In this document: piece after piece, positions 43,801-53,668 of the stretch
Layout: every line of letters starts with the position of its first letter
Numbering within the stretch: the first letter of the stretch is position 1
Source: Tribonema minus
Taxonomy: Eukaryota; Sar; Xanthophyceae; Tribonematales; Tribonemataceae
Length of the DNA: 64,000 bases
NCBI GenBank assembly: GCA_017506865.1
Contig: JAFCMP010000123.1
Coordinates: 62,001-126,000, forward strand
Reading direction: 5' to 3'
The notes under the pieces: generated by a model
Told to the model about the DNA's origin: nothing
Seen by the model: the letters and a program-made list of their open reading frames with translations, nothing else
The model's database searches: none
Position numbers and translations under genes: made by a program

Positions 43801-46800
43801 TGCTCGACAAACTTGATCGCTCGCTGCTCACAGTACTGATTCCTGCTCTCTGTTCAGAATCATGAGCTGACATGCGCTATGCAGCACCTTCATGCGAGGG
43901 ATCACAATTATTACGCAGTGATACGCTGGCACGGGACCATGTTTCTGGCTGCTGGGCTACTACTTCTTGATGCATTGTACAGCCTGACTGTGCGGTTTGC
44001 AACTGGCTCACTGCTGCCGCTTAGGGTCAACCTGAACCCTAATCCTAAATTTTCACCCTAACCCTAACCCTAACCCTAACCCTCAGGTGCACATCATCAG
44101 GGGGCGTACCAAGGCCTCTGCTGCTCTCGACTTGGGCATGCCGCTGGACCACGTGAGTGTCACAGTTGAAGTGCAGTGGTGCGCACCAGGGCAGGCTTTT
44201 GGCATTGCAAGCACTTCACAGGGAAGGAAATGCGTATTTTGTTAGGTCTACATTGCTGTTGCCGGGCAGGGCGTGTCACAGTTCACGAAATGCAACCACA
44301 AAGTGTACACCTGATGTCGTGGACGTTGTTAAGGGCATCGCATATGGTCAGGCCCCTCTGCAGTACATGGGGACTTGATGGCAGCGCTCTACACCTTGTA
44401 GCAAGGACTACACGAAGGGACTATGACAGCGTGAGCAATGCAACGCTCATCTCATTGCTGATGCCGCTGTTGGTGTTCCCTTGTGCTGTGCTTTGCTAGA
44501 AATGGAGCACCCCGCTGACGCGGCAGTAGTATACCAGCGCTCAGCTAGCTGCCTGGCTTAGCACTGCCATGTAAATAATTGATTTCTCTCGTGAAGTGCA
44601 GCCAGAAGTCGTTTTGGCAGCACTTGCGGCGCAGCATTGCTTGGCCTCTGCGCCGAGCAACAGGTGTGCCGTTGTCATGCAGAGTGCGTTGAGTACGGTC
44701 AGCATCAGGGTTTGGGTTAGGGCTAGGGCTAGGGCTAGAGTCAGTAGGATTAGGGTGAGCATTAGGGTTCAGGGTAGTCACTGGCACGTCGAGCGGCAAT
44801 GTATCCTCATTTCCAACCTTCGCGCTCTTTGCCGCCTCAGGTGCAGCCTGAGCATTACGATGCTGTGGTGCTGCACGGGGAGACCCTGGCCGCCATGTCG
44901 GAGGATGAGTGGGCAGAGGTGAGCTGTGCTGCTCGCGTTACCTTGAAGTTCACGTGCTCCCAAAAACTAATCCGGAGTAGGCTATGGTTTCACTGCAGGC
45001 AGCGCCAGGCCCACCGCGTGCGACAAGGAATTGATACGATGTGTACTCCGCCCCTGCATCCTGCGCAGGCGCCGTCGAAGCATGAGGTGGTGTTTGCGCG
45101 CACAGATGTAACTGCTTGTAACGGCTGTCACTGCCAACTTCGCGCGCACGCGCTGTCGAAGCGCAAGGTCATCTTTGCGTACACCTCGCTTATTTTGAAC
45201 TGGGTGTAACGCCTGTAACTGTATGTAACGGCTGTAACCGCCGACCTCGCGCGCAGGCGCTGTCGAAGCGCGAGGTGGTCATTGCGCGCGCCTCAGTCGA
45301 TTTTGAGCATGCGTGTAACGGCTGCAACTGTTTGTAACTGCTGTAACTGCCGACCTTGTACGCAGGCGCCGTCGAAGCGCGATGTGGTGTTCGCGCGCGC
45401 CTCGCATTTGAGCATGGCTGTACCTGTTTGTAACTGCTGTAACTGCCGACCTCACGCGCAGGCGCTGTCGAAGCGCGAGGTGGTCTTCGCGCGCACCTCG
45501 CCGCAGCAGAAGCTGGAGATCGTCACGCGCGCGCAGGCCATGGGTCACGTGGTGGGCATGATCGGCGACGGCGTCAACGACAGGTGAGCGCTGACGCAGT
45601 GCACACTGAGCGCTGACTCAGCAGCACCATAAAGCGGGCAATTTTGTCTGATGATCTTATGCTTGCCGTGCAGCCCCACCTTTCCTTCGAGTCTGTCTGC
45701 TGGCACTGGCAGTTACGCAACCGCCGCAACGGATTCGCGTAATCGCCCCTCGCGGCGCAGTCCTGTTCTGCGGCTGATCAGCTGGCGGTGACAGTTACAG
45801 CAGAATCGGTGCTGTAACCGCTCCTTGCGGCGCGCAAGGCCCCGCTGTCCCACGCGCCGACATGGGCATCGCGATGGCCCTCACCGGCAGTTACGCAACC
45901 GCTGCAATGACATCTTTTACCGCTCCGCGCCGCACGCGCCGCAGCCCTGCCCTCCGCCGCGGCCCTCACGGGCAATTTCGCAACCGCCGTAACGACATTT
46001 GCGTAACTGCTCCTCGCCACACGTGCAGCCCTGCCCTGCGTCGCGCCTACATGCGCATCGCGATGGCCCTCACCAGTCATGCAACCGCCGTAACGACTTG
46101 TGCAACCGCCCCTTGCCGCACGTGCAGCCCCGCCCTCCGGCGCGCCGACATGGGCATCGCGATGGCCCTCACCGGCTCCGAGGTGTCGCGCGAGGCAGCG
46201 TCGCTCATCCTGCTGGACGACAACTTCACGTCCGTGGTCGTGGGCATCCGGCGCGGGAGAGTCATCTTCAGGAACATGAAGAAGGCCATCTGCTGCACGC
46301 TCGGACACATCATGGCGGAGATCGTACCGGCCATTTCACTTTTGATTCTGGGCCTGCCGCTGGGGCTGTCCGCGTTCCTCATCCTGTTCATCGGTGAGCT
46401 TGAGTGGATGCCCTCAGCGTCCATTCATCTACATGAATGTATGATTCATATCCATGAACGTACACTCATATCCGCTGGGGCTGTCGCGGTCCTCATCCTG
46501 TTCATCGGTGAGCGCAAGCGTGCCGCCGGCAGCGTTCATTCAGATTCATGTGCATTCTGATTCATATTCGCTGGGCCTGTTCCCGTTTCTCATCCTGTTC
46601 ATTGGTGAGCTCGAGTGCGCCGCCCGCGGCATGCATTCATGTTCATGAACGTCTGAGACCGCATCCCTGAAAAAATGTTGATACTCATGACCGTATGGTG
46701 AAAGGGTCTATCCATATCCGTGAACGTCTGGTGTGGTGAAAGGCGTGATGGAGGGTCAACACCTGGGTGACCCTAACCCTAACTTTAAACCCTCAAGCTA

Positions 46801-49800
46801 CCCCTGACCTCGCCCTATATGATGGTAACCCACATACGCGCTGCCAGCGCTTAGCGCTTGCGGAATCACGGTGTTCAGTTTTGCCGCCGCTCTGCTGCTC
46901 ACAGGTAGCACGGCAGCGTACCCTTGCTGCAGGAACCATTTTCGGTATGATGGGCTCCTCTTTGCCTGGTTCTTATTTTCTACAATCCTCTGGAACATTA
47001 CTTGCCCTGGCAGGAATCCGCCCGATGCTTCTTGCCTGCTAGGCGCGGGCGTTGTGCCAACATCATGGCGCTTGCGCGCAGTCATCATAGACTCCTCAGA
47101 GTACCTGGCAGTGCTCCAAGCATCACTGTTGAAGCAAGGCGTACTACTCGCGTCAACTACAGAGCAGCCACTCGTAGTCGCTTGCCCGTTCTTTACAAAT
47201 GGCTGTGGTTGAGGTGTACACGTCGGTAAGTTGTGCTCTCCGGGATGCTCGCACTTCCTGACACATATACTTATAAATATTGCCTGCTGACACATACACT
47301 TATATTGCCTGCTGCAGACCTGGGCATATGGAGATTGCTGCCCCGTCGTGTCCTTTGCCTTTGAGGACGCGGGGCGCGGCATTATGGCATGTAGCACATA
47401 CCAGCGTATATATACAAATACTTTTGATTCGTTTCTCGTATACAAATAGAAGTACATGCACATATTATGAGGCCTTGCCATGCCTCACGTGCTGCATCCC
47501 AATACACACGCCTTGCGTGACGCAGATCTCGGCACGTAGATCGTCCCCGTCATGTCCTTCGCCTATAAAGACGCAGACGCAGACGTGATGCGGCGCCTGT
47601 CGAGCGTATGAGACAATGCGAGCACCCTGCAGCGTGCACATGCCTCAAATCTGACATGTTTACTGCTGCATCTGTACACGCCTTGCGTGTTGACTCAATT
47701 GCAGACCTGGGCACGGAGATCGCCCCCGTCATGTCCTTCGCCTTCGAGGACGCGGACGCAGACGTCATGCGCCGCCCGCCGCGCCGCGCCATCGCGCCGC
47801 GCGACGTCGTCGTCGACGCCGACGAGGAGCGTCACCTGCAGAAGCTCACCGCGCTTGAAGTTGCGGAAGCGGATGATGACGAGATAGATGCGGAGGCAGA
47901 TGCGTCTAAGAGCGGGGCGGCGGCGCTGTGGTCGAGGGCGCTCAGGGCCGCGACGCGCTGCGCCGGCGGGGTGCCCTTCCGCAGCGGTGAGTCAGGAGAA
48001 AGAAACAGTGGAGTCAGTGGTGGGCAAAAAAAAGAAGAAAATGTGCAATGATTTGAGTGTTCGAGTGATTCCTGCACCTGTGGTTCAGGTGGCTGCGGCG
48101 ACCGGCGACGGCCAGGATAGTGCCGCTGGCTGCGCAGCAGTTGGGGCTGCACAGTCGGACGATACTGAATGACGACACGCTAGTTTCAGCAGGGTGATGA
48201 GAGGCTATCATGCTTTCATTTGGGCTGCACCGTTGGGAGCACGGTCTCATTTAAAGTTGATTGGTCACATTGGCACCGCAACAGCTTCAGCAGTGTGCTT
48301 TGTGAGGGGTAAGTGGACTGTTGCACCAGATATGGCACCGGGTACCCTCATGTGATCCAAATCTTAAGGCATAGCGACAGCTGCAACAGTCACTCCCTTG
48401 AGCTGCAACCAATGCTGTATTGCTTTGCACTCCAGTTCACAGCTCAGCAGTTATATGCTTCGGTCAACGTGACAGCAGCATCAGCTGTATGCATATGTGT
48501 GGAGCGTGCACTTGTCAACACCTCTGCACTGCCGACCAGAGTCATCCAAGCCCTCGAGACCGCACGACAGACCAGGAAGGACGCTGCAACATGAGCTCAA
48601 TTGACCTTTGTCAAACGTGTCTTCCCCTGCATGCCTCACTTGAATCCAAGCGCCGCTCTGGCGGCAGCGATGCTCAGTAAGCTGACCCTTGCCCCCTGTC
48701 CTTGCCTATCTTAAGTTGACGCGTGCTTACACATCACTGTATAACTACCGTCCGCACTGCTCCTGCTCTTATGCTCAGGCGGTAAGGAAGACGTACCGGC
48801 CAACCCCGCCGACGAGAGGCTGGTGGACATGGACACTTTCTACTTTGCCTTCGTGCAGAACGGCTTCTTTGGCGTCGTCACGGGACTGGTGGTGTACTTC
48901 CTGGTGAGGACAATGCAAAAGCACACACTCATAAACACAATCTGTTTTGCATTTATTTTTAAATGTACAGTCTACAAAATGGCTTCTTTGGCGTCGCGAC
49001 GGGACTGGTGGTGTACTTCCTGGTGAGGGCAATGAGAAAAGATCATCAGCGACTAGGTACTGTAGTGCCAGCATTTGAATCGCAATCACATGTTATTGGC
49101 GACCTAAGGTAGCACGCATGATGCGCGGAAGGCAGGGCAGCGACTAGGTACTGTAAAAGACAAACTCATCAGCGACTAGGTACTGTAGTGCCAGTATTTG
49201 ACTTGCAATCACATGTAGCTGGTGATCTAAGGGTAGCAGCAATATTCATGCAAGGCAGGGCCAGTCTTAGTATTACCTTCTAGTACTTGTTGGCTGAGCC
49301 CACTCCTAAGACTGGTCAGTGGAGCCACTGAAGCCATGAAAATACTAATGCCAGTGGAACTTTGTACTGCTACCGATGCTTGCAAGCCACACGCATTCTA
49401 GCCACAGCGCACAGCACAGGACTATAGTATTCTGTCTTGCAGTGCGTGTTGTCAGCAAAATGTTTGCACAGACCTGCGTGACAGCTTGTTTGCGCACAGA
49501 GCCTGCACATCATCACCATAGAGCAGTGTGGTAGTGTGGTAGTTACCTCAACGCAGGCGGTGACAATGCGCTGCCTGCACTTGCAGCAAGTAGCAGCATG
49601 AAGTTCTCTAATTACTCAAAACGAGTTCTGTTGCAGTGCTCAGTGGCCAATCCTAAATCCACCCCTAACCAGCCTCAACCCCTGCTTGTCAGTCACCATC
49701 AAGCCCACGTGGCTGGCTCCTCACATGCTGTCTACTCCACGCCGTGTTCACGAGCGTCCATACGCAGGCTCAACACCCCGGCAGTACGCACGCCTTGTCG

Positions 49801-50412
49801 CGTACATGCAGCGAATTCAAGTCTTGCCATTCCGCTCTTGCATCAAACGGCTGTTGTGCTTGGGAGAATACGCAACCATGACTTTTGACAAGTAAGTAGT
49901 GTTTTTTTCTATTATTATTTCTTGCGCAGGTGTTCAACCACTACGGCGTGCCGCCGTCCGCGCTGCTGGGCGCGGCCCCCGACTACTTCCCGGCTACGAA
50001 CGGCGACAACTTCAACTTCAACGGCGGCACCCTCTCCTCCAGCGCTCAGGATGCAGTGCTCAGCAGCGTCCAGTCGGCCTACTACTTCACCATCGTCGTC
50101 ACGCAGTTCTTCACGGCGCACATTCTCAAGGCGACAGGCGCGAGCGTGATCTGCTCGCGCGCCGCGTGCGCCAACAAGTGGACGTACGTCGCCATGGCGT
50201 TTTCCGCGGCGCTCGCGTGCGTCGTGACGCTGACGCCGGGCGTGCAGACCGTTCTCGGGTCGCGGAACTTTCCGGCGTGGGCGGTGGCTGTCGCGGCCGC
50301 TGGCGGCGCGGCGCACGTCGCGTTCGAGAGCGCGAAGCGCTTCGTCAAGCGCGCGCTGATGAAGAAGAAGAGCAAAGTTGAAGTTTCCGCTGCCGCCGTG
50401 GCCAGTGCCTAG
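31899..50412 (+). CDS. P-type cation ATPase, Na+/K+-ATPase-like (IIC) alpha subunit, 17 exons, one frameshift
   Basis: Would move cations across a membrane using ATP. Exons: 31899-31917, 32302-32596, 33265-33717, 35927-36180, 36801-36972, 38124-38386, 38923-39151, 40143-40250, 41234-41402, 43105-43202, 44087-44152, 44841-44918, 45462-45583, 46128-46393, 47705-47986, 48779-48903 and 49930-50412. With one added base in exon 3 all phases close (about 1160 residues). Motifs: '[18 protein letters not shown]', 'GPNALTPP', '[11 protein letters not shown]' (dephosphorylation), 'CSDKTGTLT' (phosphorylated Asp), 'KGAPERV' (nucleotide binding), '[14 protein letters not shown]' and 'GDGVNDSPAL'. M6 '[10 protein letters not shown]' is typical of IIC pumps. 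M4 reads 'ALTGMPATV' where the family has PEGL. There is a basic N-terminus, and an extra acidic loop of about 80 residues before M7. Confidence 0.92.
33390..33420 (+). other. One-base frameshift in ATPase exon 3
   Basis: The frame encoding '[14 protein letters not shown]' runs into a stop at 33452. The frame one base back continues '[18 protein letters not shown]' (M1) to the exon end. Exon 3 is 453 bases; 454 would close phase with both neighbours. The break lies close to two C runs (33378-33396), so a missing C is the simplest cause. Confidence 0.8.
33799..34440 (+). repeat. Four donor-side copies of ATPase exon 3 end (intron 3)
   Basis: The exon end, encoding '[11 protein letters not shown]...LKAGDK' plus donor, recurs at 33806-33891, 34010-34061, 34225-34292 and 34375-34432. 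The first copy is long and open with donor GTGCGC; later ones shrink and lose frame or donor. Spacers share 'cgtgcatcccatgc(a/g)ctt' and 'gctcaaagtgggtgtt' type words. Confidence 0.9.
34520..34576. repeat. Interstitial TTAGGG tract (ATPase intron 3)
   Basis: At least five consecutive TTAGGG-type units with minor variants. It is the longest G-strand telomere-like run in the window and is wholly intronic. Confidence 0.9.
35645..35770 (+). repeat. Two acceptor-side copies of ATPase exon 4 start (intron 3)
   Basis: 'gcgcaggtgcccgcc' and 'acgcaggtgcccgctgacat' followed by 'catccgcctcat' repeat the true acceptor and '[10 protein letters not shown]' codons at 35921-35955. The spacers share 'gcgtcaccaccgatcacc' type words. 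Confidence 0.85.
35796..35881 (-). mobile_element. Dispersed repeat family 2, copy 3
   Basis: 'gatcgtagagctc', then 'taggcgacaagg' and 'gccttccaccaata' are reverse-complement relatives of the copies at 24213 and 26385 and match 54655-54745 directly. Confidence 0.65.
36195..36420 (+). repeat. Donor-side copies of ATPase exon 4 end (intron 4)
   Basis: After the true donor (36181) the stretch '(g)cttgcagaggtgca' at about 36256 repeats the exon end 'gacctgcagaggtgca'. Intron-start words 'tgtaactgcca(t/c)gtat/ac' and 'gg(g)ttgccttcc/ggctgcctcc' occur two to three times. Preservation is moderate. Confidence 0.6.
37120..37560 (+). repeat. Three donor-side copies of ATPase exon 5 end (intron 5)
   Basis: Versions of the codons for '[18 protein letters not shown]' and donor recur at 37125-37184, 37283-37328 and 37465-37560. 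All are degenerate. The two copies that extend far enough also lack PEGL codons, so the altered M4 motif is older than the duplications. Confidence 0.75.
37850..38075 (+). repeat. Two acceptor-side copies of ATPase exon 6 start (intron 5)
   Basis: 'aggtcaccatggtgctggc' with codons for '[16 protein letters not shown]' occurs at 37856-37910 and 37999-38052 before the real exon at 38124. Each copy is followed by 'acgcaccg(t)tgcaagtgtcat' type text and a C run of about ten bases. The copies are nearly identical in the coding part, so these are recent duplications with three competing acceptors. Confidence 0.95.
39220..39320 (+). repeat. Two donor-side copies of ATPase exon 7 end (intron 7)
   Basis: Codons for '[10 protein letters not shown]' and donor GTGA recur at about 39229-39256 and 39287-39318. 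The second copy also repeats 'gtgagcttggtacctc' of the intron start. Confidence 0.95.
40313..40620 (+). repeat. Three donor-side copies of ATPase exon 8 end (intron 8)
   Basis: 'gatgagttgagcgctgcttt' with donor at 40317-40341, a second at 40445-40471 (donor reads AGGTACTC), and a weak third at about 40588-40616. Intron-start words 'ctcact' and 'gcgagtcatgcgagtc' recur between them. Confidence 0.9.
43270..43375 (+). repeat. Donor-side copy of ATPase exon 10 end (intron 10)
   Basis: Codons for '[19 protein letters not shown]' plus donor GTGCGC at 43312-43369 nearly duplicate the exon end at 43147-43202. The copy is in an open frame and carries the conserved TGDHP hinge motif. Confidence 0.95.
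44034..44086 (+). repeat. CCCTAA tract forming the 3' end of ATPase intron 10
   Basis: Consecutive CCCTAA units lead directly into CCTCAG and exon 11 at 44087. The tract occupies the place of the polypyrimidine tract and supplies several CTAAC matches to the usual branch-point consensus. Confidence 0.9.
45060..45410 (+). repeat. Four acceptor-side copies of ATPase exon 13 start (intron 12)
   Basis: 'gcgcaggcg(c/t)', 'gtcgaagc' and codons like '[13 protein letters not shown]' occur at 45064, 45148, 45252 and 45362 before the real exon at 45462. Units are about 100 bp and include 'tgtaactgctgtaactgcc'. Three of the copies keep an AG acceptor. Confidence 0.95.
45835..46085 (+). repeat. Three acceptor-side copies of ATPase exon 14 start (intron 13)
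   Basis: Copies of the codons for '[16 protein letters not shown]' occur at about 45840-45890, 45942-45975 and 46022-46075 before the true exon at 46128. Each is followed by 'ttacgcaaccgc' type text. Confidence 0.95.
46466..46620 (+). repeat. Two donor-side copies of ATPase exon 14 end (intron 14)
   Basis: 'ccgctggggctgtcgcggtc' with 'ctcatcctgttcatcggtga' at 46470-46512, and a second at 46568-46610, repeat the M6 codons '[11 protein letters not shown]' and donor. Spacers contain 'cattca' and 'catgaacgt' words. Confidence 0.95.
47320..47605 (+). repeat. Two acceptor-side copies of ATPase exon 15 start (intron 14)
   Basis: 'gcagacctgggca' and 'gcagatctcggcacg' followed by codons like '[15 protein letters not shown]' occur at 47324-47388 and 47521-47600 before the true exon at 47705. 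Both contain stops or lost codons in the exon-like part. Confidence 0.95.
48965..49030 (+). repeat. Donor-side copy of ATPase exon 16 end (intron 16)
   Basis: Codons for 'NGFFGV(A)TGLVVYFL' and donor GTGAGG are repeated once at 48974-49022, followed by the same 'gcaatg' intron start. Confidence 0.95.
49035..49265. repeat. Imperfect tandem repeat of about 118 bp (ATPase intron 16)
   Basis: 'catcagcgactaggtactgt' with 'agtgccag' and 'caatcacatgt' occurs twice (49043 and 49166), with an extra 'gcgactaggtactgta' at 49139. It has no exon content. Confidence 0.85.
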
Positions 50413-52155
50413 GGCGCGGACTGGCTTTCGTAAGTAAAGGGGGCAGGGGGTAAAGAAAGGAGGGGTAAAAAAGGAGGGGGGGAGGGGGGGGGGGGGGGGG
50501 GAGGGGAAGGGGGGGGGGCTAACGCATGTGGCACGACACACGCTGACTCACGGGTCGGATTCTGCAGTGCCAGCGGCACCAGGCCTCTGGCTACACGCAT
50601 TGTTTTGAAACAACGACGCTCACATGGCTGTGAGCTTGGTTTACGTCATATGTTGAGGTTCAGCTTCAGCAGGCCATCCATTAGGCTGATCACGCTGAGT
50701 TGTCGCTGCGCGGCCCGTGTCTGAGGAAATTTCCTGCGCACAAAAGTTGAAGTCACATGTCGCTCATCGGCAGGCACATGCTGGGGCTGTAGAGATGGCG
50801 TCAGATGCACCGCGTCGCACCGCAAAAAGGCGAAGTTGTGTCTTGCTACGGCAGACACATGCTGGGGCTGTAGAGGTGGCATGGTGTCTGCTGCATTTGT
50901 GGACTGCATCATGCGCGTCTCACGGCGTGGCGGCTTTTGTAATTCGTGTACGTACAACGCGGCTGTAGATTACAGAAGCGTCACACTTAACGGTGGTGTG
51001 GAGCCTTGCAACAATGTCTGGATACTACCCCAAACGGCAATTTTGGGCTGCGCTGATGGCTTTCATCCAGCGCCAGAGTAGTCATCAGAGCAGTGCCCCA
51101 AGTGAGTGCACAAGATGGCCTCATTGCCTGTACAATAGTGTACAAGAGTATGACGGGGCCTTTTTGCCCTCTAATATAGTCGAGCATGGCAGTCTCAGGT
51201 CTTGTGCTCTTTTCAGCTGCAACTGCTGGAATATTTGCTGTGCTACAAGCATCATGCACCGTTCGCAGCATCGCCTATGATTTGTATGCTGTGTAGCTTA
51301 TCCACATGCACATTCTGAGAACATCAGTGACCTGCTGTACATTGCACCTCCGAAGCGTAGTTCGAAATGAGAAACTGCATTTTTGTTGTCTCTGGTTCTC
51401 ACTCGCATCACCAGCCTGACGGGGGTCGTCGTACTTAAACGCCCACACACTTGAAACTGTCATGATGATATGTACAGATTGTGGCAAATGATACAAATAG
51501 TCAAGGACTTGCAGTCAAGTGCGCTGCGCAATTGCAAGTTGCCTAACCTGCCAGTTGAGGACGGATGCCCCCAAAAGCTGGCAAAAGCTGGCTGTGGCAG
51601 TGCTGCTTCAACTCATGGCAGTGCTCAGTGCTTGCAGCAGCACATCATTTAGTTGCAGCAGCGCTCCACCTGATGGTGTGGCACTGCTCTATATAAGCAC
51701 GTCAGAGCTCCGCCTGCTTCTTTGGCCAACTCCAGACTCGAGTGATTCTGAGGGCTTGAGGCTTGGCTTGCAGATTTGCATTCAGCTGTTGTTTAGGGAT
51801 GGGTTCGTATCTGTCACATGTACATATGTAACTGCCAAACTGTTACTGGGACGCACATTTGGGTCGGTGAGAAGGGTATCACAGTTGAGACTGCAGCTCA
51901 TTATCATCAATGCTTGAAGGTGCCGCAGCACACTGAGCCGCAGGCAACAGTAAACCAAAGCATGCAAACACAGTCAACACAGCGAGCACAGGGCAGAAGC
52001 ATGAGAGCAAAACCTGCATGTGGATTCTGGCTGTGTGTCTGTCCATTTTGAAACAATATCGCAGGGGCGCACCGATGTTGCCGATACGGTCGACCTTCGG
52101 AGCCGTGCTATGCTATATGTGAGCGTACGCCGCAGCAAGTGCTATGCTTTAAAAG
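50413..52155. other. Intergenic region between convergent genes
   Basis: No gene was recognised. It holds a G-rich stretch at about 50468-50518 and a short duplication around 'caggcacatgctggggctgt' and 'cagacacatgctggggctgt' (50770 and 50853). The ATPase and the minus-strand membrane gene end towards it. Confidence 0.55.
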
Positions 52156-53226
52156 TCAGTCTGTGGGGATCAGACATCCTTTGACAGCAGGAAATGTCAT
52201 AAACATGTTGACTTGAGCCGCCGGGCGGGGGCGGAGCCAACGCGGCAGGGGGACCCAGAAGTAGTGCTCGTAGATAAAGGAAGGCAGAGACGCTCGCACT
52301 GCAGTGCGGAACCTTTGCTCCTGAGCTTCCACCGCGTTGAACGGCAGCACTCGCGGGGTCACCTGTGCAGTCCAAACTTCCCTGAAATCGGCGGCGGCAA
52401 GGCTGCTCTTCGAGTTTGCCACTGCTACCATGACAAAAAATGACAGAACCATGGCGGCCACCACCACCTTCGGCAGAATTTCGAAGTCAGCTGATGCAGG
52501 TGCGCGTAGGCCTACACCGACCACTGCGCAGACGCAGACCGCAAACGCCAGCATGCTGAAGAAGCGCCAGGCATAGGCCATCTGGGCTGCATGGTACGCC
52601 ATGGGTGCCGTACCTGCATACGAAAACAGCCGCAGCACATTGAGTCAGATGATTATTGCAGCAATTGGAATGTGAACTAGCAGAGTAGGTGGACACTTGT
52701 AAGCAAACCGGTCATTGCTATGTAGTGGTGTCAAGTGCAGCACTGGAGGGTGTTGTTGACCAACTTGACAAGTGTTAATTATCACAAGTGCTCATGCTGG
52801 TGGTGGTGCTGCTGCAAATAACCATTTGCTTCCGGGTAAAGTTGGTCACATCGTAAAGAGTACTGCGGCTCACTCACCGTTGATCAACAAATATGTGTGG
52901 CACGATGGCCCTGCTCCCAGCAGCCGCGACAGACAAGCATCCGTCATGTCCGGCACCGCCAGCCGCAGACCGTCGGGGTGCAGCGAGGTTACTTTAGCGG
53001 CTGTGTCGAGCATGGGCTCCAGCGTCTGATACAAGGCACCAGCATATAAACTTGCCGCCACAGAGCGGGCGCGCTGTACGGCGTCGTTCACTTGAGGCTT
53101 GCTGTCTGCTGGCGCCTTTTTTGCTGCTGCTGCGATCACCGCCTCCATGCTATCTGCTGGTGCCTTTGCTGCTGCTGCGACCGCCTCCGTGCCGCGAGTT
53201 ATGGTAGTGAAAACAAACACTTTCAC
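52156..53226 (-). CDS. Hypothetical membrane protein, two exons seen, 5' end uncertain
   Basis: Not recognised. Minus-strand exon 52878 up to about 53226 joins 52613-52156 (TGA) in phase 1 at 'LLING|TAPMAYHA'. The first exon has a repeated Ala/Lys segment ('EAVAAAAKAPADS' and 'EAVIAAAAKKAPADS') and 'ARSVAASLYAGALYQTLEPM'. The second has two likely membrane spans around 'FSMLAFAVCVCAVVGVGL' and 'VVVAAMVLSFFVMVAV', then a soluble end with 'YEHYFWVPLPRWLRPRP'. No ATG opens the first exon; the frame begins at a GTG near 53226, so an upstream exon may be missing. It is divergent with the gene at 53669. Confidence 0.6.
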
Positions 53227-53668
53227 CCTCCCCCCCGGTGTGCTGGCGCTCGCTCGCTCGCTCGCTCTTTATTTATTTTGGCCGTTTATCTTTGGCCGGA
53301 GGTGCACCTGTAAACGAGACTCTGGACACTGACTCTCAACAATGTAAACGACGACAGCGCCTATCGCCGCATCGCACTGTTGCAGATGCCACGGCCCTCG
53401 CCAGCCAGCGCCGCACCGCCGCCTCCCCCCCCCGATGTCAGGCCAGGTCGCCGCCTCCCCCCCCCGATGTCAGGCCAGGTGAACTCCAACTTAAACCCCC
53501 ATGCGGTCCAGGACATAATATACAACTTCAGATGATTCAGCCGCGGAATAAACTCTTTTGCCGGCGATGCCGATGAGCTAGCTATCTTTACATGTGTCAG
53601 TGAGTGCGCGGGTCAGTGTCTGTCGTTTAAGAGCAGTGTATCATACACGGGCACACCACTGCAACAGC
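53227..53668. promoter_or_regulatory. Short intergenic region between divergent genes
   Basis: Contains a (CTCG)n run and 'tttatttatttt' near 53260, then a decayed copy (53335-53530) of the 3' end and flank of the ORF at 17534. As the only space between two diverging coding regions it probably holds at least one promoter. No specific site was recognised. Confidence 0.4.
53335..53530 (+). repeat. Copy of the 3' end and flank of the ORF at 17534
   Basis: 'cgccgcatcgcactgttgca' and codons for 'RPSPASA' match 17728-17790. 'ccatgcggt(t/c)caggacata' followed by 'atatacaacttca' matches 17826-17856. Between them this copy has an internal duplication of 'ccccgatgtcaggccaggt'. The frame is truncated, so it is probably a dead copy. 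Confidence 0.8.
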
